A stretch of DNA of 5,594 bases from Flavobacteriales bacterium (GCA_029262915.1 JAJCYN010000077.1:1-5594), one strand, 5' to 3'; numbered from the stretch's first letter, positions 1 through 5,535 are shown. The notes: a model not told the origin generated them from the letters alone. A program made the numbers and translations.

Positions 1-501
1 AGTGTAAAAGAATTAAAAACTTCTACCCCTGCTAATATTCTCGAAATGACACGAATATTGGTAAAAGATAATTTTAGCACAGAAAATGAACGCGTAAATG
101 ATGGAATGGACATTACCTTATGTGCTATAAATTTTAATTTAAAAATCATTCAATTTTCTGGTGCTAACAACCCGTTATACATCGCTAGAAATAGAGAAAT
201 AATAGAAATTAAAGGAGATAAACAACCTGTTGGTAATTTTATTAATGAAACACCTTTTACCAACCATACCATTCAACTTCAAGAAAACGATGTAATTTAT
301 ACTTTTTCTGATGGTTATGCTGATCAGTTCGGTGGAGAGAAAGGAAAAAAATTCATGTATAAGAAATTTAAGGAATTAATCTTAAGTGTTTCAGACATGC
401 GTATGGATGAGCAAAAATCTATTATAGGCGATACTTTTGAAACTTGGAAAGGTAAACTTGACCAAATTGATGATGTTTGTGTAATAGGCGTTAGAATATA
501 A
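1..501 (+). CDS. SpoIIE/PP2C-type serine phosphatase, C-terminal part (5' end outside window)
   Basis: The reading frame is open to base 1, so this is the last 166 residues of a longer protein; the ATG at 46 is internal. It matches the end of the SpoIIE (PP2C-like) phosphatase domain that dephosphorylates phosphoserine or phosphothreonine on regulatory partners. Visible landmarks, numbered from base 1, are DGMD at about 34-37, SGANNPLY at 53-60, SDGYADQFGG at 103-112 and a terminal DDVCVIGVRI at 157-166. The acidic residues of DGMD, SDG and the final DD correspond to the metal-binding positions of the PP2C fold, so the domain looks catalytically complete at this end. In Bacteroidota this C-terminus usually follows TPR, GAF, PAS or seven-helix sensor regions, and such proteins typically act in partner-switching or two-component-like signalling. 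Which sensor is present here cannot be seen. The family call is firm; the partner is unknown. Confidence 0.9.
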   Translation, partial: SVKELKTSTPANILEMTRILVKDNFSTENERVNDGMDITLCAINFNLKIIQFSGANNPLYIARNREIIEIKGDKQPVGNFINETPFTNHTIQLQENDVIYTFSDGYADQFGGEKGKKFMYKKFKELILSVSDMRMDEQKSIIGDTFETWKGKLDQIDDVCVIGVRI

Positions 502-520
502 ACCTATGAAACAGTTTATA

Positions 521-537
521 TTGAACGAAAGTCGAAG
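521..537. repeat. possible short dispersed repeat of the Flavobacteriia 'TTGAGCGAAGTCGAA' kind
   Basis: The bases TTGAACGAAAGTCGAAG lie in the gap between two convergent genes. They resemble a short sequence (TTGAGCGnAGTCGAA) that I recall recurring in intergenic gaps of flavobacterial genomes, here with one substitution and one inserted A. There is only one copy in the window, so repeat status rests on memory rather than on anything shown here. Confidence 0.25.
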
Positions 538-579
538 GATGTTTAGTTAGAATTTAAAGCTTAATCCAAAAATTAAATC

Positions 580-1239
580 CTACAAACAGTTTTTATCAAT
601 CTGTTTTTCAATAAAAGCTGCAGTAGCGTCTACTCCTAAACTCAATGCTTCATATAAATCATCACAAGCACCATCTTTATCACCTAACATTTTCTTTACA
701 AAAGCTCGATTGGTATAACCTGCCTCAAGCCTTGTATCGTTTACCTCACCATCATACCGATTGGTTTCAATTGATATGATCTTGCTAAAATCCTTCATTG
801 CTCCCCGATAATCTTCCAATTGCTGTGACTTTATTATACCTCTGTTGTTTAAAGCATTCCACATTTCTGCACTGTACTTTTCAGCCAGTTCTATTGTTCG
901 GGTATAGTCTTCAACTGCTCCATTATAATCTCTTTCTTCCTCTTTTTGCAGTGCACGTTGATAAAAGAAATCAGCAGTCCCTTCTTCAGTAACTATTTCA
1001 ACAGTTGCTGGCCCATTTTCAAGCTCAATTAATTCATCTTCCAGTTGATCGATCATTTGTTCTTCCATTGCCTCCAACATTAACACTTCCTGCCGATCAC
1101 CCTCTTCTACATATAAGAAAAAGGCTAGCCCCATCGTAAGGATTAAAAAGGCTACAACGATTAAAACACCTTTATTACTTTTTCTTTGGCTCTGTTCAAA
1201 CCTAGATTCCATTATTGGTCCATCATCATCTCTTCTCAT
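580..1239 (-). CDS. membrane-anchored TPR-repeat protein
   Basis: The 219-residue protein has a short basic N-terminus (RKSNK at 19-23), one strong transmembrane segment at about 24-43, an acidic, probably helical stretch at about 45-75, and then roughly three TPR-like helix pairs at about 88-121, 126-159 and 172-205. Characteristic TPR positions are visible in DYNGAVEDYTRTIEL, DYRGAMKDFSKII and GDKDGACDDLYEALSLG. The last phrase is typical of Bacteroidota TPR proteins. The basic residues before the helix predict the N-terminus inside and the TPR domain in the periplasm, where it would serve as a protein-binding scaffold. No enzymatic motif is seen. Two starts are possible: ATG at 1239, used here, or ATG at 1212 (M10). 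The promoter-like site at 1245-1276 would place transcription start almost on the first ATG, so a 27-nt leader and a start at 1212 is a real alternative. It converges on the phosphatase gene and appears to be a single-gene unit. Confidence 0.85.
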   Translation of the reverse strand: MRRDDDGPIMESRFEQSQRKSNKGVLIVVAFLILTMGLAFFLYVEEGDRQEVLMLEAMEEQMIDQLEDELIELENGPATVEIVTEEGTADFFYQRALQKEEERDYNGAVEDYTRTIELAEKYSAEMWNALNNRGIIKSQQLEDYRGAMKDFSKIISIETNRYDGEVNDTRLEAGYTNRAFVKKMLGDKDGACDDLYEALSLGVDATAAFIEKQIDKNCL

Positions 1240-1244
1240 AAGGA

Positions 1245-1276
1245 TAAAGATACATATTTAACCTTACCTAATCCAA
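1245..1276 (-). promoter_or_regulatory. Bacteroidota-type promoter for the TPR gene
   Basis: Read on the minus strand, TTG (1276-1274) is followed after 21 bases by TATCTTTA (1252-1245). This fits the Bacteroidota consensus TTG-N(17-23)-TAnnTTTG except for the last base. It lies just upstream of the TPR gene, with predicted transcription start near 1238-1240. The call rests on sequence pattern only. Confidence 0.4.
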
Positions 1277-1304
1277 ATACCACGTTCCCTCAGTGTATCT
1301 TTTT

Positions 1305-1312
1305 TATGTTTA
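1305..1312 (+). promoter_or_regulatory. possible -7 promoter element of the three-gene unit
   Basis: TATGTTTA matches TAnnTTTG at seven of eight positions and lies 36 bases before the ATG at 1349, implying a leader of about 30 bases. No TTG is seen at the expected -33 distance. A second T-rich near match, TATCTTTT, lies at 1296-1303, so the exact site is uncertain. Confidence 0.3.
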
Positions 1313-1324
1313 GTGCATTCTATA

Positions 1325-1341
1325 GTTTTATATGATAAAAC
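1325..1341. promoter_or_regulatory. perfect 7-bp inverted repeat before the first gene of the unit
   Basis: GTTTTAT (1325-1331) and ATAAAAC (1335-1341) are exact reverse complements separated by ATG. The element ends seven bases before the start codon at 1349. It could be an operator-like site or a leader hairpin near the ribosome-binding region. It lacks the T-tract of a terminator. The A+T-rich background makes chance occurrence possible. Confidence 0.35.
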
Positions 1342-1348
1342 GAATATT

Positions 1349-2110
1349 ATGAAAAAAGCATTTATTCTATTGGCAACAATACTCTTTACTCAAATTACAA
1401 AAGCCCAAACCAAGACCATCCACGTTTTTGTAGCTTTGTGTGACAATCAATACCAAGGAATTATTCCTGTCCCCGCTAACATTGGTAATGGTAAAGACTA
1501 CAACAAAAACTTATATTGGGGTTGCGGTTATGGTGTACGTTCTTATTTTAAACTCAAAACCAAAGATTGGAACTTGGTAAAAATCATCAAATCTAATAAT
1601 CCCATTATTTTAGAACGGATACTGTTTAAACACGCTAAAAAAGACGTTTACCTCTTAGCAGATGCCTATGATGGTGAACAGATTAAAACTTGTGTTGAAG
1701 ATTTTTTAAAAGCTTCTAATGGGCAAAATCCCATTCAAATTAAAACTGGAACAACTGCTCTACATTTTGGAGGTAAATCCAATTTACTCTCTTATGTTGG
1801 TCATGATGGATTAATGGATTTTGATGTAACCATTAATTATAAAACAACAGCATCAAAAAGAGATGTTATTATTTTGGCGTGTTATAGTAAAGATTATTTT
1901 TCTCCACATATTAAACAAGCTGGTGCCAATCCCGTTTTATGGACTACCCACTTAATGGCACCCGAGGCATATACTTTAAAAGCTGCTATTGATGGTTGGC
2001 TACTTAACGAAACAGGCAAACAGATTGACGAAAGAGCAGCACAAACCTATAACAACTACCAAAAATGTGGCATTAAAGGAGCTCGTAATTTGTTTACAAC
2101 AGGTTTTTAA
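1349..2110 (+). CDS. secreted conserved protein with caspase/CHAT-like His...Cys pattern
   Basis: The start is set at ATG 1349 because a clean Sec signal peptide begins there (MKKAFILLATILFTQITKAQ, cleavage expected after AQ at residue 20). The upstream in-frame GTG at 1313 would add 12 residues ahead of the signal and overlies the promoter-like region. The 253-residue product is therefore predicted to be periplasmic or exported. The N-terminal third contains VALCDNQYQGIIPVP and IGNGKDYNKNLYWGCGYG (about 28-62), which look like conserved blocks of an unnamed bacterial family. The second half contains YVGHDG (149-154), a predicted strand with RDVIILACYS (171-180), and then QAGANPVLWTTHLMAPEAYTLKAAIDGWL. 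That order resembles the clan CD (caspase/CHAT) core: His-Gly loop, strand ending in Cys, then a strand and a helix. By this analogy His152 and Cys178 would form the dyad. Cys31 and Cys59 are also present, and disulfides are possible. It is the first of three closely spaced genes. The export prediction is firm; the protease-like fold is inference, and it may be inactive. Confidence 0.8.
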   Translation: MKKAFILLATILFTQITKAQTKTIHVFVALCDNQYQGIIPVPANIGNGKDYNKNLYWGCGYGVRSYFKLKTKDWNLVKIIKSNNPIILERILFKHAKKDVYLLADAYDGEQIKTCVEDFLKASNGQNPIQIKTGTTALHFGGKSNLLSYVGHDGLMDFDVTINYKTTASKRDVIILACYSKDYFSPHIKQAGANPVLWTTHLMAPEAYTLKAAIDGWLLNETGKQIDERAAQTYNNYQKCGIKGARNLFTTGF

Positions 2111-2117
2111 GAGACTT

Positions 2118-2139
2118 AAAAAAAGAGTATTTTAGTATT
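2118..2139 (+). promoter_or_regulatory. A-run plus GTATTTTAGT element directly before a start codon (copy 1)
   Basis: A run of seven A's is followed by GAGTATTTTAGTATT and then the ATG at 2140. TATTTTAG (2128-2135) is one mismatch from TAnnTTTG, so it could be a -7 promoter element giving a leaderless or nearly leaderless transcript. No TTG is found at the usual -33 distance. A near copy precedes the next gene and a third lies at 4690-4706. Confidence 0.4.
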
Positions 2140-2871
2140 ATGAAAAATTTAATTCTTCCTATTTTAATAAGTTTAATTATCCTGTCTTGTGGAGAAAATC
2201 AGCAAAACCATAATCAAGATATAGTTCTAATAACAGATACGAACTTAGCTGTTCTAGAAAATAAAATAGATACTCCCGTAATCGAAATAAAAATTGAAGA
2301 TACAATACCTACTCACACTTTTAAAAAAGGAGAAACATTATGGGGTTTGGGTAGAAAATATTATGGCAATAGACATTACTCCTCCATCATGAAAATCTAC
2401 AATGAAATTGAGAATGAAAATAATATTAAAGATGGAACATTAATAAAAATACCTAAGCTAACCTTTTTACTAAAAGATACTAAACTAAAATTATATCCAT
2501 TAGCAGCAAAAGAAATGGATCAAATAATGAACGCTCGTGATTTATTTATGAAGCATGAAAAAAGGCTTTATGCCTTAAGAAAGGAGCAAAATATGAAGGA
2601 TCCACTTGATATGCCTAAAACAATGCAAGACGAAATAAGGCAAGCGGTAAAATTGATTGACCAAGCGATTGTTTCTTTAAAATCAAAAAAATCAGGTCCC
2701 ACTAAAGACCATAAAAGAATGATGGAACAATTGCGAAGTGTTTCAAAATATATGAAAACATTATCCAACGGAGAACATGATAAAGATTATGGATATGATA
2801 TTGATATGGTGCATCAAAGATTAATTCATGGATTGCATAATAGTATAGCTTGGGCTAAACACATAGAATAA
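2140..2871 (+). CDS. LysM-domain lipoprotein
   Basis: The 243-residue product begins with a lipoprotein signal (lipobox ILSC, lipidated Cys17, then GENQ). After a low-complexity linker comes one LysM domain at about 58-107. It shows the usual pattern: HTFKKGETLWGLGRKYYGN, a middle helix (SSIMKIYNEIE), and the closing NNIKDGTLIKIPK. LysM binds the N-acetylglucosamine backbone of peptidoglycan, so the protein probably links a lipid anchor to the cell wall; some Bacteroidota LysM proteins have purely structural roles. The remaining part (about 115-243) is charged and helix-rich, with no hydrolase motif that I can see. The start has no visible Shine-Dalgarno sequence but sits directly after the GTATTTTAGT element. 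It lies 29 bases after the secreted caspase-like gene and 24 bases before another lipoprotein gene. The acidic residues after Cys17 are few, so inner- or outer-membrane retention versus surface export cannot be decided. Confidence 0.88.
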   Translation: MKNLILPILISLIILSCGENQQNHNQDIVLITDTNLAVLENKIDTPVIEIKIEDTIPTHTFKKGETLWGLGRKYYGNRHYSSIMKIYNEIENENNIKDGTLIKIPKLTFLLKDTKLKLYPLAAKEMDQIMNARDLFMKHEKRLYALRKEQNMKDPLDMPKTMQDEIRQAVKLIDQAIVSLKSKKSGPTKDHKRMMEQLRSVSKYMKTLSNGEHDKDYGYDIDMVHQRLIHGLHNSIAWAKHIE

Positions 2872-2874
2872 ATC

Positions 2875-2895
2875 TAAAAAAGCGTATTTAGTGTT
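2875..2895 (+). promoter_or_regulatory. A-run plus GTATTTAGT element directly before a start codon (copy 2)
   Basis: AAAAAAGCGTATTTAGTGTT precedes the ATG at 2896. Aligned with copy 1 (2118-2139), it differs by one missing T and two substitutions in the shared core. As with copy 1, no TTG sits at the normal -33 distance. It may be a -7-like element, a translation-related leader, or a duplicated spacer. Confidence 0.4.
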
Positions 2896-4011
2896 ATGAA
2901 AAAGATTTGGTACATACTTCTTTGGGTACTCCTCCTAAATTGTGATAGTGGCTCAGTATCAGAAACTCAAACAGCAATTCCTATAAAAGGAGAAATAAAA
3001 AAAGATACTGAAAAACCTATCATCATCTTTAACCCAAAATATACTTTTGAGGAATGGATTCATAGCATTTGGATAGACTATTACAATGAATCACCTGAAC
3101 TATTAAACTATATCCGATTAAAACCAGATAACGAAGATGAATTTGATATCTTCTTTATCATTCAAGGTAATGATAAAATCTCCTATTACACATTAATAAA
3201 AAAAGATAACAACGAATATGACTTGAATAAACTGGATGTTTCAGCCAATTCTGTGCTTAGCCTCTATGGAAGCTCTGCTTATTCAACAGTTAATTTTTAT
3301 AATCTTTCTATAGAAGATGTTGATGGTAATGGACAAAACGAACTGTTAGTTGCTACAGAAATAAATGGCATGACCGAGGCAACAGATGGAGATGGTATCC
3401 AACCTTTTAATAAAATACAATTTGATGTGTTATCAATTAATAAACAGGCCATTGAGCATAATAGCCAATTAACTGATAGTTACAATAAACAACACGACAT
3501 CGAGATTAATAAAGACTCCTACTTACCTTTAAATGTTTTGTTAAGTCAAAAATACAACGAATCCATTACCACCGATTATCAGCACGAAAAAATGGCTCAG
3601 TTGTTCCAAGATATGGAAATAACTTCTTCATCACACACTAATCTCGCAAACGAATTTAATGCAGTTTTAAAAAATGAAAATGAGGAATATTATGTGGATA
3701 AAGATTACCTCTCACCTAGTTATTTCTTTGTTGTAAATAATGATAATGATTTTAACATTAAAGGGGTTTCTGCTACTGATTATCCTCTTTTACGCATTTC
3801 ATCCTATGAAGTTTATACTTTTAAAATAACTAATATTAGAGTAGATTCCGACCAGATTAAACTTTTGTTAGAAAATGTATTGGAACCAGAAAACGAAGAA
3901 AATATAGAAGTCTTTTTCTATTATGAAAATAAAAAATGGGTGTTATATCATGCTTCCGATTATTTTATGATGAATAAAGACAAGAGCGAATTAAACGTTA
4001 TTAGTTATTAA
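2896..4011 (+). CDS. lipoprotein of unknown function with a DxDGNG calcium-type loop
   Basis: The 371-residue product starts with a lipoprotein-like signal: basic MKK, a hydrophobic stretch, and LLNC with Cys16. Asn at -1 is unusual but is seen in Bacteroidota lipoboxes. The mature part is rich in Asp, Asn, Glu and aromatic residues. At 139-152, IEDVDGNGQNELLV matches a single FG-GAP/VCBS or EF-hand-like Dx[DN]xDG calcium loop; in related lipoproteins such a loop follows a strand and precedes another. No other clear repeat of it is seen, so this is not an evident full propeller; a second acidic stretch, ATDGDG, lies at 162-167. The C-terminal region (about 265-371) alternates hydrophobic and charged residues, suggesting a beta-rich domain ending in KKWVLYHASDYFMM. 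No catalytic motif is recognised. It is the third gene of the unit and converges on the cysteine-motif gene. The gene and export call is firm; the function is unknown. Confidence 0.82.
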   Translation: MKKIWYILLWVLLLNCDSGSVSETQTAIPIKGEIKKDTEKPIIIFNPKYTFEEWIHSIWIDYYNESPELLNYIRLKPDNEDEFDIFFIIQGNDKISYYTLIKKDNNEYDLNKLDVSANSVLSLYGSSAYSTVNFYNLSIEDVDGNGQNELLVATEINGMTEATDGDGIQPFNKIQFDVLSINKQAIEHNSQLTDSYNKQHDIEINKDSYLPLNVLLSQKYNESITTDYQHEKMAQLFQDMEITSSSHTNLANEFNAVLKNENEEYYVDKDYLSPSYFFVVNNDNDFNIKGVSATDYPLLRISSYEVYTFKITNIRVDSDQIKLLLENVLEPENEENIEVFFYYENKKWVLYHASDYFMMNKDKSELNVISY

Positions 4012-4013
4012 AT

Positions 4014-4028
4014 TTTACATTCTGTAAA
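4014..4028 (+). terminator. short hairpin after the lipoprotein gene
   Basis: TTTACA (4014-4019) and TGTAAA (4023-4028) form a perfect 6-bp stem with a 3-base loop, two bases after the stop codon. The stem is A+T-rich and has no following T-tract, so it is a weak terminator candidate at best. Confidence 0.2.
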
Positions 4029-4047
4029 TCGAAAAGTAGAGTTGGGT

Positions 4048-4067
4048 TTTTAGTTCTTTTACTAAAA
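4048..4067. terminator. inverted repeat between convergent genes, possible bidirectional terminator
   Basis: TTTTAGT (4048-4054) and ACTAAAA (4061-4067) are exact reverse complements around the loop TCTTTT. It is centred in the 67-base gap between the stops of two convergent genes, where a shared terminator is expected. The stem has little G+C and no clean T-tract on either side, so the call rests mostly on position. Confidence 0.3.
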
Positions 4068-4078
4068 TCACACATTAC

Positions 4079-4570
4079 TTAAGATGTCCAACTATCAATA
4101 TCTGCATCATCCTCATTGTCATTACTTCTTGTAATCAACCGCTCACTGTTCAACACCTGTTTTTCTCTATTTATCAATACAAGTTCAACATACGTGTATT
4201 CTTTTGTGCTAAATTCTGATTGGATACATAAGTCATAAGCGTATAATAATAAACTATTTTCGTTAATGGCTAATGTTTTTACTAGTGTTATCTCGTGGGT
4301 TTTATGGCTTAAATGTCCACTACCTCCAGCCATATCTCCACTACCTTCTTGCTTTTCAATTTTAGCATAAATAACTGCTTTTAGCTCATCGGACTCAATC
4401 ATTTCCAGATCATTAAACCAAAATCGTTCACAGCTTATCAGTCCATCATTCTCTTTAAATGGAGGTGGATTCATAAAGCTTTGATCATCACCATCTGATG
4501 ACACAGTATATCGGTAACAACACACTTTAAGTTTACAATCCGTTCCAAAACATTTAGAAATATCTGGCAT
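4079..4570 (-). CDS. cysteine-motif small protein with a long C-terminal extension
   Basis: The 163-residue protein opens with MPDISKCFGTDCKLKVCCYRYT, followed by C47 in LISCERFWF. The pattern C7-x4-C12-x5-C18...C47, with aromatic residues after the last Cys, matches a short Cys4 protein (MPDIxMC...C...CYRFT...C.YF) that I recall from Bacteroidota chromosomes and phages, usually about 60-75 residues long. The four cysteines probably bind zinc or an iron-sulfur cluster; Cys17 is an extra neighbour. Here about 110 more residues follow (53-163). They include a Gly/Ser-rich stretch near 76-86, hydrophobic beta-like segments (LLLYAYDLCIQ, YTYVELVLINRE), and an acidic tail. There is no signal peptide, so it is probably cytosolic. 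The start at 4570 fits the conserved MPDI opening. It stands alone, convergent with the lipoprotein gene and divergent from the gene at 4910. The biochemical function is unknown; the Cys motif is the only firm clue. Confidence 0.8.
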   Translation of the reverse strand: MPDISKCFGTDCKLKVCCYRYTVSSDGDDQSFMNPPPFKENDGLISCERFWFNDLEMIESDELKAVIYAKIEKQEGSGDMAGGSGHLSHKTHEITLVKTLAINENSLLLYAYDLCIQSEFSTKEYTYVELVLINREKQVLNSERLITRSNDNEDDADIDSWTS

Positions 4571-4608
4571 TATTTTGTTCTAGTATATTAAATTAAGCTT
4601 ATCACTAC

Positions 4609-4616
4609 TAAATATA
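4609..4616 (-). promoter_or_regulatory. -7-like promoter element of the cysteine-motif gene
   Basis: On the minus strand TATATTTA (4616-4609) matches TAnnTTTG except for the last base, and it lies 38 bases before the ATG at 4570. That predicts a leader of about 30 bases. No TTG is seen at the expected upstream distance. Confidence 0.3.
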
Positions 4617-4689
4617 GCAAATTCTTTTTAATCTACAGTAGGTAATATAAAACTATGAATGAGTTATTAGGGTTTTTACCTCAATCATT

Positions 4690-4706
4690 AAAAAGTGTAT
4701 TTTAGT
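4690..4706 (+). repeat. orphan copy of the AAAAAGnGTATTTTAGT element (copy 3)
   Basis: AAAAAGTGTATTTTAGT is nearly identical to the core of the elements before the genes at 2140 (AAAAAGAGTATTTTAGT) and 2896 (AAAAAGCGTATTTAGT). Here no ATG follows; the next bases are CATTTTATTG and no open frame begins close by. It may be a promoter remnant, a promoter for an unseen small RNA, or a chance match. Confidence 0.4.
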
Positions 4707-4842
4707 CATTTTATTGACTACGCCTAATAAGTATAAATACAAAATAAGCTTAGCATTCTTTCGCTTCAAATTCTAACATTCTAAGTAGAAGCACTTTCAA
4801 AAAATCCAGTACTGTTCTCGTCAAATTAGGGTAACATTACTC

Positions 4843-4873
4843 TTGTCTTCATTTATAATCTGCCATAATTTTA
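4843..4873 (+). promoter_or_regulatory. Bacteroidota-type promoter of the gene at 4910
   Basis: TTG (4843-4845) and TAATTTTA (4866-4873) are separated by 20 bases, fitting TTG-N(17-23)-TAnnTTTG except for the final base. Predicted transcription start is near 4880, giving a leader of about 30 A+T-rich bases before the ATG, as is usual in this phylum. Confidence 0.45.
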
Positions 4874-4909
4874 TCCTAATAATTTAATATTAATTTAAAA
4901 CCTATTAAG

Positions 4910-5425
4910 ATGAAACATTTAATCCTTTTTACATTTATTATTCTATTTAGTGTTAATTGCTTTTCTAGACAAAAAATTAAAAAGCAACACCTAACTTACT
5001 TAGAATATATAAATAAATATGGTAATGATAAAACGAGTATCACCATCATTAATATTTTCTTTGATAAACGGGATAATTGTGGAATTGGAAAAATGTCTTT
5101 TTTACCATTAAGTGCATCAATTACAATAGTAGCACCTCCTATTGGAGCAGGATTAATGGTAGTCTCATCTCCATTATTTATTAGTGGATTAATTACACGC
5201 AATAAATACAGTCATAAAAAACTATTAAAAACACTTCAAGACTACCAATCTAATCAGGTTTTATCTAATCAATTAAAAAAGAAAGTCAGAAAAATACATA
5301 GAATTGAAGAAGAAATTCATCAAATGGAATTACAACACGCAAAATTTGATTCATTAAAAAAACTAAAAAAGAATACAAATGAAAGGAATCGTAATAAAGA
5401 TATACTTGGTTATGTACCAAAATAA
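4910..5425 (+). CDS. small membrane protein with hydrophobic hairpin and C-terminal coiled coil
   Basis: The 171-residue product begins with a hydrophobic export signal (about 1-19, ILFSVNCFSRQ). Cys17 follows Val-Asn, so it could be a poor lipobox, but ordinary cleavage after CFS is equally possible. A basic linker leads to a second hydrophobic region at about 63-95. It has paired Pro and Gly residues (APPIGAGLMVVSSPLFISGLI) and could form a membrane hairpin or one long segment. NKYSHKKLLKTLQDY (98-112) follows, then a Lys/Glu-rich heptad-like stretch at about 118-155 suggesting a coiled coil, and a basic tail. The KYS-KK-L-L-Y phrase after a glycine-rich hydrophobic stretch is one I recall from unnamed Bacteroidota membrane proteins. 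No enzymatic residues are evident. The gene has its own promoter-like site and tandem TAA stops, and appears monocistronic. Function is unknown. Confidence 0.75.
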   Translation: MKHLILFTFIILFSVNCFSRQKIKKQHLTYLEYINKYGNDKTSITIINIFFDKRDNCGIGKMSFLPLSASITIVAPPIGAGLMVVSSPLFISGLITRNKYSHKKLLKTLQDYQSNQVLSNQLKKKVRKIHRIEEEIHQMELQHAKFDSLKKLKKNTNERNRNKDILGYVPK

Positions 5426-5535
5426 TAATGTTACATTTTATGAGAAACTCTTTATAACTAGTAGTACCTTTTTTGTGTTTTTTATAATAATAGCATTTAC
5501 CCTCTATTAATAAAGCCTATATTATGGGTCGTTAA
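5426..5535. other. A+T-rich gap with a possible weak terminator
   Basis: No gene was found. GAG (5442-5444) and CTC (5448-5450) give only a tiny hairpin, followed by T-runs including six T's at 5469-5474 and another T-run near 5478-5483. Transcription of the gene at 4910-5425 may end here, but no strong stem is present. Confidence 0.3.

Larger units (their letters stand above)
4571..4909. other. 339-base intergenic region with divergent promoters and an orphan motif
   Basis: No convincing gene was found on either strand. The region holds a -7-like site for the cysteine-motif gene (4609-4616, minus), the orphan third copy of the pre-start element (4690-4706), and a promoter for the gene at 4910 (4843-4873). 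A 16-codon frame starts at ATG 4655 and ends at TAG 4705, inside the orphan element; it is too short to call. The palindrome TAAGCTTA occurs twice (4594-4601 and 4745-4752). Confidence 0.6.

Noticed and set aside
550..580. GAATTTAA...TTAAATCC as a terminator between the phosphatase and TPR genes
   Set aside because: The stem has a mismatch, is almost all A+T and has a long loop with no T-tract, so it is not a credible terminator.
508..593. AAACAGTTT occurring at both ends of the gap between the first two genes
   Set aside because: A nine-base direct match, with one copy inside the TPR coding end, has no further structure and is likely coincidence.
798..992. 64-codon plus-strand open frame
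   Set aside because: It lies wholly inside the TPR gene on the opposite strand and encodes a Leu/Cys-rich sequence with no recognisable motif; it is a shadow of real coding sequence.
2568..2768. 66-codon minus-strand open frame
   Set aside because: It lies within the LysM lipoprotein gene and has no family features; the plus strand clearly encodes protein here.
4655..4705. 16-codon open frame (MNELLGFLPQSLKSVF)
   Set aside because: It is too short to distinguish from chance, with no ribosome-binding or promoter signal, and it ends inside the orphan motif.
4594..4752. Two copies of TAAGCTTA (4594-4601 and 4745-4752) as a possible paired operator
   Set aside because: An 8-base palindrome occurring twice in A+T-rich DNA is likely by chance, and the flanking bases do not match.
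4884..4893. Palindrome TTAATATTAA before the gene at 4910
   Set aside because: It consists only of A and T in an A+T-rich leader, so it carries little information.
4996..5202. 68-codon minus-strand open frame
   Set aside because: It overlaps the gene at 4910-5425 antisense, has no upstream promoter pattern, and looks like a shadow frame.
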